From: Wurfbainia villosa | Taxonomy: Eukaryota > Streptophyta > Magnoliopsida > Zingiberales > Zingiberaceae | Length of the DNA stretch: 64,000 nt | Direction of reading: 5' to 3' | Assembly: GCA_025175895.1 (NCBI GenBank) | Contig: CM045998.1 | Coordinates: forward strand, 18,027,153 to 18,091,152 | Shown: piece after piece, positions 1 through 10,948 of the stretch | Numbering within the stretch: position 1 is the stretch's first letter | Layout: each line of letters starts with the position of its first letter | Position numbers and translations under genes: made by a program | Notes under the pieces: generated by a model | Seen by the model: the letters and a program-made list of their open reading frames with translations, nothing else | Told to the model about the DNA's origin: nothing | The model's database searches: none

Positions 1-110
1 GAGGTCCCGCTGTAGCTAGATCCCAAAACTCACGAAGCCAAAACCGAGTAAAAATAAAACTCGATGTCCGAATGTAATAAAATCCGAAAGTGTTGACTTC
101 GCAACCTGGG

Positions 111-123
111 GCTTTGATACCAA
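111..123 (-). other. primer-binding site, outer duplicated copy
   Basis: The minus strand reads TTGGTATCAAAGC, a one-mismatch match to the initiator-Met tRNA primer site of plant LTR elements. It stands 7 bases from the LTR end at 130. Confidence 0.7.
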
Positions 124-1070
124 TAAAATTGTCACGCCCCGAGGGTATACTTGTCCTTCGACCGGACGGTACCCTTTTATGACAATATAAGATACAATAC
201 TGATACATGACCCACCTAGCTGCTGACATCCATAAACCATATATCACAATAAAATAACACTGACAAATATAAAAAAAAGACACACAGATACGAACCGGTG
301 CGATTTTGACACAACCATAATCGAAAAATATAATAGAAATCAATACCACAACCATAACCAAAATGTGGAAGCAATATAGGATAAAATCCAAAAATAATAC
401 AACACGAATACGGAATAAAATCCAAATCCTGAAGATTATTTTCTACATTTTCAACCAAGTAACAGTCTGATCCCAAAAATATTCTGCAACTAACTCTACT
501 TTCTCTGTATAACACAAATTAAGTACTCAAAAATACCTTCAAAGTTATAAAACCAAGCTCAAGCAGCTCAAGGATCAAAATCTCTATGAAACACCGTAAA
601 CTAATCCTCCACTATCTGCATCAACAATAGTATACACACCTTGTCCAATACCTTATGTAATGATCTGACTAGCATAGTTAGTGAAAATCCCTAAGAATGT
701 AACCTTTGATCTCCAATAAAGGGTGTCTGTCTAACCTCTTCTTTCCGACTTGGTATCAGTCGGCTCTCCAAGGTAATTCACATCTTCGAAAGCAGGACAT
801 GTCTTATGAACTCAACATGTCATTTCGGTGGTCAACCCACACCACGACTACGAATAGTAACTAACACACTATATGGATTCCCTGTTATAAAACACTACAT
901 GCATAATCAACAATAAGATATATAATCATCATTGACATACCTTACATTCTATTGCTTGGAGAGGTCCCGCTGTAGCCAGATCCCAAAACTCACGAAGCTA
1001 AAACCGAGTAAAAATAAAACTCGATGTCCGAATGTAATAAAATCCGAAAGTGTTGACTTCGCAACCTGGG

Positions 1071-1083
1071 GCTTTGATACCAA
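1071..1083 (-). other. primer-binding site, inner duplicated copy
   Basis: Identical to the site at 111-123 and at the same distance from the complete LTR that begins at 1090. This is the copy joined to the full LTR. Confidence 0.75.
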
Positions 1084-1089
1084 TAAAAT

Positions 1090-4000
1090 TGTCACGCCCC
1101 GAGGGTATACTTGTCCATCGACCGGACGGTACCCTTTTATGACAATATAAGATACAATACCGATACATGACCCACCTAGCTGCTGACATCCATAAACCAT
1201 ATATCACAATAAAATAACACTGACAGATATTAAAAAAAAGACACAGAGATACGAACCGGTGCGATTTTGACACAACCATGCATAATCGAAAAATATAATA
1301 GAAATCAATACCACAACCATAACCAAAATGTGGAAGCAATATAGGATAAAATCCAAAAATAATACAACACGAATACGGAATAAAATCCAAATACTCGGTG
1401 TGAGATGGGATTTACTGGCGGAACTCCGAGCATCCAAGGAATCTTCTACCTGCTACCTGGGCGACAGAAAAACCCAGGGTGTGTGGTGGTGAGTATAAAT
1501 CTCAGTGGTAAATATTAGATAGTGCATGAACTAAATAAACATATGGAGATCAATAGGTATACAGTCTTAAAGGTAATAACAAATAACCATCAGTATAAAT
1601 CTAATCAATGCATATAAAAACATGACTCACCAAATATAACGTAATATACTGACGTACCTAAAGGTCTACAATGACACAACTCATAATAACCTTACAAGTA
1701 TACAATAACGTAACACATACGAATAACACACACGAACAATATCACACCTATTATCAACACATAATCATATGAACAACGTATAATTAAATACATAAACAAC
1801 CCTGGTCACTCCTATGCAATAACATAATATTGTTCAAATGTACATAACAACCTGATCCAACTCATACCCAAGTATTCCATATATAACAGTATATACTATG
1901 CAAATGGTATGTATAATGATATACAAACATATGCAGCAATCATAACTTAAACAAATGCAACATATCACAAATATATGCAATGTGCATCAAACATAAATAT
2001 GCCTCCACGGTAATACATATGCATGGTCACTGCCTGCACACCTCGCTACCACGACCCCATGTGGCCTGAGTGAACAAAACATGACAACTATCCCAACTCC
2101 AGCTACCACTACTCACGAGTGGCTGAATGGGCAGTATGAGTAAGTAGCTATCTAGCCACATATAAGGGCCCCTGGTGTAAGCAACTCTAGCTACCACTAT
2201 CTACGAGTGGCCGAGTGTTGTATGACAGGAAAATCTACACTCAACTCAAGCTACCACTATCCATCAGTGGCCTAGTGCTGCATAAATCAACCGTCTATAT
2301 CTTTAGCAACCACTATCCCACAGTGATCAGGTGGACAGGTATGATTGATGATTCTCTCAATCACAAAGAAGACATAGTCAACAATATGCATGCAATGTGA
2401 TGATGACTCTAATGCACGTAAGACCTCCGACATGCACACTACCTCACAGGGAGTCATAAATGATAGACATATACATATATGATGCTAGGACCTCCAGTCC
2501 ATAAACAACACTCTACTAACGACCCACTCAACCATCCATGGTAATCATGGTCGACAGGAGATGCTCAATGTAAGGTCATGCAATAAGACAACTAAATCTA
2601 CAGTTATAACCATTACCAACTCTAGTGGTATAACATGATGATCAATCAAAGACAACAATCGTACTCAGCTACATGTACTGATGCAATATTCATATATTAA
2701 ACAAATATAATATTTGTAATCAACAATAGTGATGAAACGAGACTATATAGATATCGAATGAGTATCTAAAAGTTCAACGGCTAAGTATCAAGCACAGGAA
2801 TAAGTAGAGTGGAGTCAAGATAATTCTATCGATCATTAACAAAGTTCATGCACTAAGATCAAAATCTATAAGAGTCAACGAGAAATCACCCACTTGATTT
2901 ACAGGTCATACTGATTGTCTTCACATCCAGATCTCTGTCTCGAATCAACATCCTACAACCAAAGAATACAACATATATCTAAGTTCCACCGCCAATCTAG
3001 TAATAGAACCAAATCAATCCCCTAACCTATTATTCCACATCAATCAAAATCTCGAATTCTACTAACAAACCCGCTTCTTCCACTCACTATTAATCAATAA
3101 ATCCAAAACAATAATAACACTTTTACACAATCCATTGCTCAGCTATAACACAACCTACTCCATGACATACGAAATCAAAGCTTACCTCCCACCGTTCCAA
3201 TTAACTACAACTTATCTGAAGCACACATTCATTCCCTGATTCAAAATGCAAATCACATATCTTCCCTAACTAACAACCCGATTCAATTAATCCAAAACCA
3301 AAACAATACAAGTTGCATAAGCTATTGGTAAACCACCCTCAATCACCTGTAATCATTCAATCCATATTCAATTAACTGAAAAACAAGCATGCAGAACTAT
3401 CACACACAACCAACCTTCATCCAGATCCAAACCTATTAATCTATAAATAAATATGCTCATCCTATAGAAATCTGTTAACTTAATCAACATCTAAAAACCT
3501 TACCACAATCTCAGCTTCCACAACCCCATCTGAAAGATCCAATCCACTATAGTAATCCTTGATCACCTATAATTCCAAATATAACAGTCTTCGGCTACTC
3601 TACATCTCCGAAGCTGTAATCCATGGAAGTAATAAGATCAATGAGAAATAGAACCAGAAATCCATGAAAGCTACAAGATACACCATTTGCAGTTTACATA
3701 TCCGCCCTAAAACACATAGTTGGGGTGTTGGAGATCGCTTCCTTCCTGGATGATAGTGTGGCATGATCGCAGAGCTGTCGTGGCCTCTGGCCACTGCTAT
3801 GGTTGGAGAAGAGGAGCACGCCACGACAATGGTAATCGACATAGTGAGTCAGCAACATTGTGCGAAGGGCGACATCAATCTCGAACGACGCTGGCCATGG
3901 AGTTGTGGCTGCAACGGCGGAAGAAGAAAGGTCGATGGCTGAGGCAGAGGGTAACGACGATCGCGTCCATGGCAACCACATCGGTTGAAGGATCTAACTG

Positions 4001-4462
4001 TAGGTGCCGGCGATGGGAGGCGATGGTGTTCGTAGACAGCGATTGTGGAGGCTTGTTGTGACGGTCGAAGGTAGGTCACGAATGGGCAGAGCAGAGGCAA
4101 GCCGATCAGTGTGGTGAGCTGGCTTGGGGCACTGACGATCCAAGAGCAGGGGAGAGCTCGTGGAGATGGAAAGAAATGCTGAGGAAGGTGTTGTGGCGAT
4201 GGAGAAATGGGGATTGGGAGAAATCGCGGTTGGGCCTAATGGTCAATTCACTATAAGGCAATTAGAACTTAGGGTTAGGTTTAATTTATCCTTAATGACT
4301 CCTTCATTAACCCAATAAAAAAAATTCACTTAGGCTTTAATCTTCCCCTAAAATTTCATATAAATCTAGAAAAATTTCTAAAAATCCAAAAAAAAATCCA
4401 TAGGATAATTTCTTAATTAACAAAGGGTATTTTATTATTATTTTATTTTTTGATATCTTACA
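1090..4462 (-). mobile_element. Ty3/gypsy LTR, about 3.4 kb, Tekay/Del-like
   Basis: On the plus strand the block opens TGTCACGCCCC and closes ATCTTACA, a TG...CA pair, and is bordered on its left by a reversed primer-binding site, so the element reads on the minus strand with its body to the left. An LTR over 3 kb is usual for Tekay/Del chromoviruses; that lineage is inferred from size and general look, since no coding domain is in view. The minus-strand start has an AT-rich U3 (about 4250-4462) followed by a GC-rich stretch at 3700-4250. Short open frames there have no recognisable domain. It interrupts the 5' LTR of copia element A. Confidence 0.7.
2046..2333. repeat. five degenerate hairpin repeats inside the gypsy LTR
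   Basis: Units at about 2046, 2103, 2190, 2250 and 2307 each read roughly CTACCACTA..AGTGGCC..GTG. Four hold CCACT/AGTGG or CCAC/GTGG arms facing each other; the fifth is weaker. Spacing is 57-87 bases. The first unit has CCAC pairing with GTGG where others have CCACT with AGTGG. Confidence 0.6.
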
Positions 4463-5648
4463 TGTAGTCTTGGCGGCATAAGTTCAATGTTGGCGACGTA
4501 AAGTCCAAGCATGAGTCTTGGCGGTATAAGTCCTAATGAACCTTGGCAAAGGACTCGGTTAGCATGACAATAACCGATGGAAACATTTTAAGGCTAGCGC
4601 AAAGGATGGATGAGTCGTGGAGGGCTTGGATGGATCCTGAGGGCGTGAGACTGATGGAGGTGGCTAGAAGGCTTAGGTCTAAACTTTGGGTGATTATCAA
4701 GTATGAGAGGATCATACTTAGGTTAAACCTCATGTTTGAGGAATACCAGTCGAATGGGGTTAGGACCAGTCGATTGGCAGAGTGTTTGACACTCGAAAGC
4801 CTAGTTGACTCGGAATAGTCGATTAGGGTTATGCCCTAGTTGACTGGTCAGTAGTCGACTAGAGGCTCGACTGCTACTGTGTGCCACTAGTAGGCAGTCG
4901 ATTGACCTTGAGCAGTCGACTGCCATGGATAACAGTCGATTGGAATTTGTGGACACGAGCACTAAAAGATCCGTAGTCCACTGCTATGTAAGGGCAGTCG
5001 ACAAACGACTATGGCCAGTTGATTGATGGGTCAGAGAAGTTGACTAGTGTGCCCTAATCTTATGTGGATTAAGTTATTGTGAGGCAACGACTAAGTGACC
5101 AATTGACTGCTGGGTAAGAGCAGCTGACTGGAAGGTGAAAATCTAGCTCGATGGAGGCTTTAAATGGAGCTCGAGGAGGAAGATTTCCACAGTTGTTTTT
5201 TAGTGATCTTGAAGGGGAATTGTTGTTGCGTTCCAGACCTTCCAATCTCGTCCAAGTAACCACATGAATAAGCATTCAAAATCCCTAGTTTGTAAAGTGT
5301 TTCTTTGCATTTTATTTGTACTCTGGTTGTATTTGGTTATATCCTTATTCTTATTGTTGTAAGAGGTTTCTCCACCTTTGGTGTGTCACCGAGAAAGAGA
5401 AATTTGATAGTGGTAGTGTGCATCTCTAGAGCTCACTAAAGCTCAACCATGGAGTAGGAACACTAGGTTCCAAACCACATAAAATCATGTGTATTGCTTA
5501 TGTGTGTTTATCGTATATTCTTGTTGTGCATATTTATTATTGTATATTTTACTGCGCATTAACAAGTTTTGTAGACAAGCACATGATCACAATTGAATGA
5601 AGTGAAATCGCTATTCACCCCCTCTAGTGCATCATCGATTCCTTTACA
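4463..5648 (+). repeat. Element A 5' LTR, 5'-truncated
   Basis: Matches the downstream part of the 3' LTR from about 17160 on; the missing first part lies beyond the gypsy LTR. It ends TTTACA followed directly by the primer site. It carries several AGTCGACT-type sites (4745-5135) and the U5 box GCTATTCACCCCCTCTAG near its end. Confidence 0.85.
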
Positions 5649-5650
5649 AT

Positions 5651-5662
5651 TGGTATCAGAGC
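5651..5662 (+). other. Element A primer-binding site
   Basis: TGGTATCAGAGC, the exact initiator-Met tRNA primer match, two bases after the LTR end. Confidence 0.95.
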
Positions 5663-6936
5663 GAGACCGCTCTTTAAAAGACTAATCGCCAAGAGAGCAA
5701 GCACTAGGGGAGAAGAGGAAGATGGAGCCAAGTATTAGACTAGGCGATGACATCACGGTTCCACCTACCTTCGATCACAAAAATTTTGCATATTGAAAAG
5801 GTAGAATGATGTATTTTCTTATGTGTGAATTTGAAAATTGGATTAGTGTTGAAGTAAGATTTGAAGCTCCGACGAACAAGAAAGGAAAAGTTCTCAAGAA
5901 GAAGAAATGGAAGGAGGAGCAAGTCCAAAAATTTGAGACCAACAACAAGGTAACAAAAATATTGGTAGATTTGTTACCTAATGATATTTTATGCAAGATA
6001 GGAGAGTTTAGGAATGCTAAAGATCTATGGAGCAAGCTAGCCAAGATTCATGAAGAACCATCCGTGGCTCAAATAAAGGAGGAATGCATGTCCTCTGAAG
6101 CTCATAAAGATTCGGAGGTTGATAGGTGTTCAACATCCGAAGAAGAAATTGAGGAAGTTTCCACCTCTAGGATTGAGGGGGAGGAGCATAGGTCTTCAAT
6201 GCCGGAGCAAGAGGAGGAACCGTCAATCTCCAGACAAAATAAAGAATCCGACCAAAATTCCCCTATTGAAATAGGTAACTCAAGCTCAAGTTTCAAAAAT
6301 AAAAAACATATTATATGCTTTGAGTGTAGAGAGAAAGGGCACTATAAGAACAAATGCCTAAGATTGATCAAGAAGAAGGATCAAGTAGTGCCCAAGGGGA
6401 ACGAGAAGGTCAGGGAGGCCAGAGCCCCAATGCAAAGGCAAGGAGCATATTGTATACTTCAAGTGCCAACAACGAGGGTACTATCGAAGTCAATGTCCTA
6501 GGGTGAGCCATTCAACCAAGGGCAAAGGAGGAGCTCCACATGTAGGGGGAGCTAAGGCAAATCCTAAGGTAACATTTAATAATACTCCTACTTTATGTAA
6601 GGCCAAAAAGCATGCTAATAACTTTCTTGCTATTGTTCATGATCATGAAAAGCATCCTAGAAATAAGTACTTTTGTTTAGGTGCTAAATCTTGTGATATT
6701 AGGGTTAAGAACAAGTCTAGAACAATTACCCCTAAAACTATCACACCTAAGAATGACAATAACTTAGATAATAATCCCAAGAAATCTAGACACATGCCTA
6801 GGAAGAACAAGAATGTCCAAAAATATAATGGACAATCAAAATTGGACAAATTGGAGTTAGAAAATCAAACTTTGAGGTCAAAGCTTAAGAAATTGGAAAG
6901 GACCCTCAATAAGATGAAAAATTCAATTCTAGGGTT

Positions 6937-8044
6937 TGTTGGTGCAGGGGCACCAGATAATCGAACTTAGGTTTTGATAATGGCAAAGACCCAAAGTTAA
7001 GTTCATATTATTATCTCATGAGCTGAACTAAGTGTGCAGGAATGATTAAGCTAAGCTGAAGGTCAGCGATACCCAGAGAATCTCGAGTCGAGAAACCGTG
7101 ATGGTCGGGCGACACTGGGAGAACTTCGGATGGAGTCGAAGAACCCAGGTGAAGACCGAAAGCAAAGCGATAGGTCATAAAGGACCAGAGGTAAGCACGA
7201 GTAAGAAGAGAGATGGTAAGGTCGTGTCATCTGTACGAGAACGACCGTAGGTGGCGATCTGACTGAGACTTCCAATGGAAGGTCTAGGTCTAGGTCGAGG
7301 TTGGACGGTTAGGAACTATCATATTTACCAAATTTTGTGCTAATCTCTTATTGCAGGGAATGACCAAGCTGGCAGTCAACTGCTAGCTATTGGCAGTCGA
7401 CTGATGCTACCAGCAGTCAACTGATGAAGGACATTAGTCACTGATGATGACGAATCAGCCAAATAGACAAGGTCAAAAAGGATAACGATTGATGCCGCCA
7501 CTTCGTGATAAGATAAGGTGTCACCTCATGATAAGAACCACAGGTTGTGGATATGGATCTGGACTTATTCCAAGCACAAGTCTATAAAAGGAGGGGAGGA
7601 CTCGAACCCTAAGATCAACAATCTTGCTCTCAAAGTGCTCCCTCAACGCTAAAGCTCTAACGCCGTGACACCGTCATAATGTCGACGCAACGTCAAGCTC
7701 ACAACCTCTTCGTCGACAGCAACAAGTTTATTTTTATTCATTGTATTTGTGGTTTTAATCGTAACGAGGTGAGGTAGGTTTGTTTCCTCATCCTCGAGCT
7801 TTTAGTTTTTATGATTGTTGTCTCCTACATCCAACGAGGAGACTCTATAGTGGATTGCCCCTTCGTACACGGTCAAGGATTCTAGGGCCTTGGAGTAGCA
7901 ATCGTTGGGTTATGAACCAAATAAAAATAAATTTTCTTATTTATTTTCCACTGCACAACTTTGTCTTAGTCGAATCGAACGAAAAGAAACAAAATTTTAT
8001 GCGTGTTATTCACCCCCCCCCATCTAGCACTTTTCGATCCAATA
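6937..8044 (+). repeat. Element B 5' LTR
   Basis: Opens TGTTGGTGCAGGGGCACC and ends CGATCCAATA (CA lost to TA). It holds AGTCGACT-type sites at about 7373-7445, a TATA box at 7583-7589 and the U5 box with a C-tract near 8009. About 1.1 kb, like the LTRs of M and D. Confidence 0.88.
7583..7589 (+). promoter_or_regulatory. TATA box of element B 5' LTR
   Basis: TATAAAA followed by GGAGG, placed after the palindrome-rich U3. The same box recurs in D, M and the 3' LTR of B, which supports it as the U3 promoter. Confidence 0.7.
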
Positions 8045-8046
8045 AT

Positions 8047-8058
8047 TAGTATCAGAGT
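8047..8058 (+). other. Element B primer-binding site, degenerate
   Basis: TAGTATCAGAGT, two mismatches to TGGTATCAGAGC, directly after the 5' LTR. Confidence 0.7.
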
Positions 8059-8253
8059 GAGGGCGCTACGATTTGGTGTAACCACCAATCTAGCATTTTG
8101 TTTTAAGTTTTTTTTTTTTTGGTTTTTCGATTCATAAATTTTAAGCTTTTTGTTAAGTTCTCTTTTCTCCCGCACTACTAATCCAAGATGAAATTCTTGG
8201 CAACTTTTTTTCTTGTCGTCTTTTTGTGTGCAAGGATCTATGTTCTTAAATAG

Positions 8254-9790
8254 CCCACATTGAGGGGGTACAATACCACCCAATCTATGTTCTTTAACAG
8301 AGATTATTTCCATTACTGGAAAGGTCGGATGGAGTGTTTTCTAAAAACACAAGTCGAGACTTGGATAGTCATCCAAACTGGCTTTGCTCTACCCACCAAT
8401 GATCAAGGCGAGCCCCTGGACTTCGTTAAGTGGACCAACACAACTAAAAGACAAATCGAAGCCGATGCAAAAGCGACTCAAATGTTGCAGTGCGGCTTGT
8501 CCAAGGAGGAGCTTAACCGCATGACCCCTTTATCAGCGCAAAAGATCTTTGGAACAAGCTCATCGAGCTTCACGAAGGAACTGACGATGCTAAGGTATGT
8601 AAAAGGGACTTATTGTTAAATAAATTGTATAATCTTAAAATGCAGGTTCATGAGACCGCCACCCAACTACATGCACGAATCTAGGACATCGTCAATGGTC
8701 TTCACTCGATCGGGCAAGCCGTCGACAATCAGGACCTAATAAAGTACGCACTCAATGCCTTCCCTAGGACCACCTTGTGGGCATCCATGGTCGATGCCTA
8801 CAAGGTTTCTAAGGATCTATCAAAAATTAAGTTAGATGAGTTTTTCTCTGAATTTGAACTTCACGAATAAACTAACACGGTCCGAACTGAGAGAGGTATT
8901 GCTTTGCTTGCAGGTCAGAGAAGAAAGGAGAAGAGCAAACCACCTCCCAAGCAAGAAGAAGGATCCGAACCCAAGGGTGAATCCGAATCCAAATCGGAAG
9001 AAGAGGCCGAGATAGTAAACATGGTGCGGAAGATAATCCGAAAGAAATGGAGCTGTCGAAGAATAAGAAGAAGGGGCACTTCAAATTAAAAATGTAGCCA
9101 AAGTAAAAGGGATCAAAGAAGGCCTTTCAAGCAACTTGGGACGACGAAGAAGAAGGTGTCGGCGTATCATTCATGGCAAGACCGGTAGAGTCCGAGTCAG
9201 AGTCCGAAGCTGAATACGAATCCAACTCTGACTCTAACTTCGAGGATGACTTCGAGAAAAGACTCAATGTCGGGTCAAAAGAAAAAATCAAGGTAAGTCG
9301 TTCATTAATAGCCAACTTATATCATGTAATTAAGTTGTTAAATAGGAAATTAACTAAGTCCGAGTCTAGAGTCGAGTCGTTGCTCGAGGAGGTTGAAATC
9401 CTCAAGCAAGAGGCTAATCTAACCTCTTCAACTAGTCAAGTTCAAGAGGGAAACTCAACTCAAGTTGAAAAGCTTGAGGAGGAGAATTCTCTCTTGAAAG
9501 GACGAGTTCAAGAGCTCGAGGCTAGGTTGGAAAGATTCACGTTATGATCTAAGAATCTTAACCAACTTCTTGGAACCCAAAGATCCATGTACAACAAAGT
9601 CATACTCGGGTTTAGTTCAAGGACTACAACTAGATCTTATATGTCTATCGTAAATCGTAGTCATCAATGAGTCCAAGCATGAGTCCCAAAGGTTTTGTTA
9701 AACTCACATAAAGGACTAATAACTATTGGATTTCCCAGGATCAAGTCCACTTTGTGGATAGACCATATTGGTTCAATGGTCTAGAGGGAG
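8254..9790 (+). pseudogene. gag: Element B gag pseudogene
   Basis: Similar throughout to gag of D and M. The expected start codon is ATA at about 8252. Parts in order: N-terminal gag domain with YWKGRMECFLKTQ (8300-8355), helical middle (to about 8870), acidic linker, and C-terminal coiled-coil region (9173-9546) rich in Glu/Lys/Leu heptads. Several frame changes (between about 8540 and 9170) and stops break it. At about 9050-9110 the zinc knuckle region keeps KKGHFK but lacks the first cysteine pair. The donor-like sequence AAGGTAAGT is still present near 9290. Not expected to be functional. Confidence 0.82.
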
Positions 9791-9911
9791 CTAACACTAA
9801 AATAATATATCTGCTTCCTTAGCAAAATCATTGCATGATTAGTTATTTTGTTTTACTTTTTAGAATGGCTGGATAGGACAAATAGTTAGTCAACTTTGAC
9901 AACATAGTATC

Positions 9912-10034
9912 AGGACGCGGCGAGATGATAGTACGTTAGGGAAACAACGTCTCGTGTATTCGAGCTAGATAAGGCGTATCTAGGTTGGTGCACTTGGCTG
10001 AGTTGAACTAGCTGAAGCTACCTCGTCGTATCCT
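9912..10034 (+). ncRNA. cloverleaf-like conserved fold, element B copy
   Basis: Same 123-base length as the copies in D and M. The closing stem AGGACGCGGCGAG pairs with CTCGTCGTATCCT apart from one mismatch. Inside, ACGTT/AACGT, a CTAGATA/TATCTAG arm and TAGC/GCTA arms are visible. Candidate RNA structure only; see the D copy. Confidence 0.5.
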
Positions 10035-10948
10035 AAACTAGTTAGACCAGGAAGTAATCTTAAGTGACTCAAGTAATCAATTTCTTGAATTTGGCTTTGT
10101 CTAAGAAAGTGGTCATTGTTCCGATCAAAGAAGGCCCCTATACCTCGCCACGACCTGGAAGTCAATTTCTTGAAAAGTTTACTTGACGAACTAAGGGTTA
10201 AATCCAAATTTAACCCAAGGTTAACTAACTTTAATCAAGTTAAAATCATCTCACAAAACATACAAGGAGAACGCATTTTTGAGACACATATAATGGGTGA
10301 GATGTTAAGGAATAATTATAATATACACAAAACATAACATTTTCAAAATGCTACTTATTTTCTCAACTATTGCACTTAACGAATAATTATAACTTTGATT
10401 GGCCAATACTAAGTATACAACTCTCTAGGCCAAAGTTTAGCACCTCCTAAACCTCTTATACTTCATATATTTGACTAAGGGGGAGAGCAAACTAACTCTA
10501 AGGGTTATATTACAAACCTTTGAAGTTATTTTTGAAAATAAACTTATAAGTATTTTGAAAATCAAAAGTATGCTTCAAAAACTTATTAAATTATTGGTGC
10601 AGAGGGATATACCTTGAACTAATATATCTAACTAATGCTAGACGCATGCTTAGACTCATAGTTGATTTATCCTTAATAATTTTAGACGCATGCTTATAAC
10701 ATGTTATTTTTAAACCCCTATTTTATATAAACCACACTTTTTTGATTTATAACAAAAGGGGGAGAAGAGCAAAAGTTAAGGAGGAGTAACAAAAAATTTA
10801 ATTTTAAAAATTAAAGTATTTCTTTCAAAACTCACCTAGGGTTAAGAGGGAGTTTTTGAAAAGGCATTTATCATTTATTCTACATGTTTTATGCTTTAAA
10901 TTTCCCTTAACTTTGTGTCAGTTTGCCATAGATCAAAAAGGAAAAGAT
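10035..10948 (+). other. Element B 3' untranslated region, no gene
   Basis: AT-rich, no ORF with a domain. It holds the CATCTCAC (10247-10254) / GTGAGATG (10297-10304) inverted pair found in related elements, several GGGGGAG purine blocks, and the polypurine tract AAAAAGGAAAAGA just before the 3' LTR. Confidence 0.7.

Larger units (their letters stand above)
1..1392 (-). repeat. 960-bp tandem duplication of gypsy LTR end, PBS and leader
   Basis: Bases 1-427 recur almost unchanged at 961-1392, with only a few substitutions and 4-5 inserted bases. Each copy holds, read on the minus strand, the last ~300 bases of an LTR, a primer-binding site and ~130 bases of leader. Bases 428-960 lie between the copies and look like leader, with no ORF. 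The simplest reading is one tandem duplication running from inside U5 into the 5' leader, giving two primer sites in a row. The left copy is cut by the window edge, so the far end is not visible. Confidence 0.85.

Noticed and set aside
751..765. TGGTATCAGTCGGCT resembling a plus-strand primer site
   Set aside because: Only nine matching bases and no LTR end next to it.
3600..4100. Several frames of 80-113 residues in the GC-rich part of the gypsy LTR
   Set aside because: They lie inside the LTR, overlap on both strands, and show no domain.
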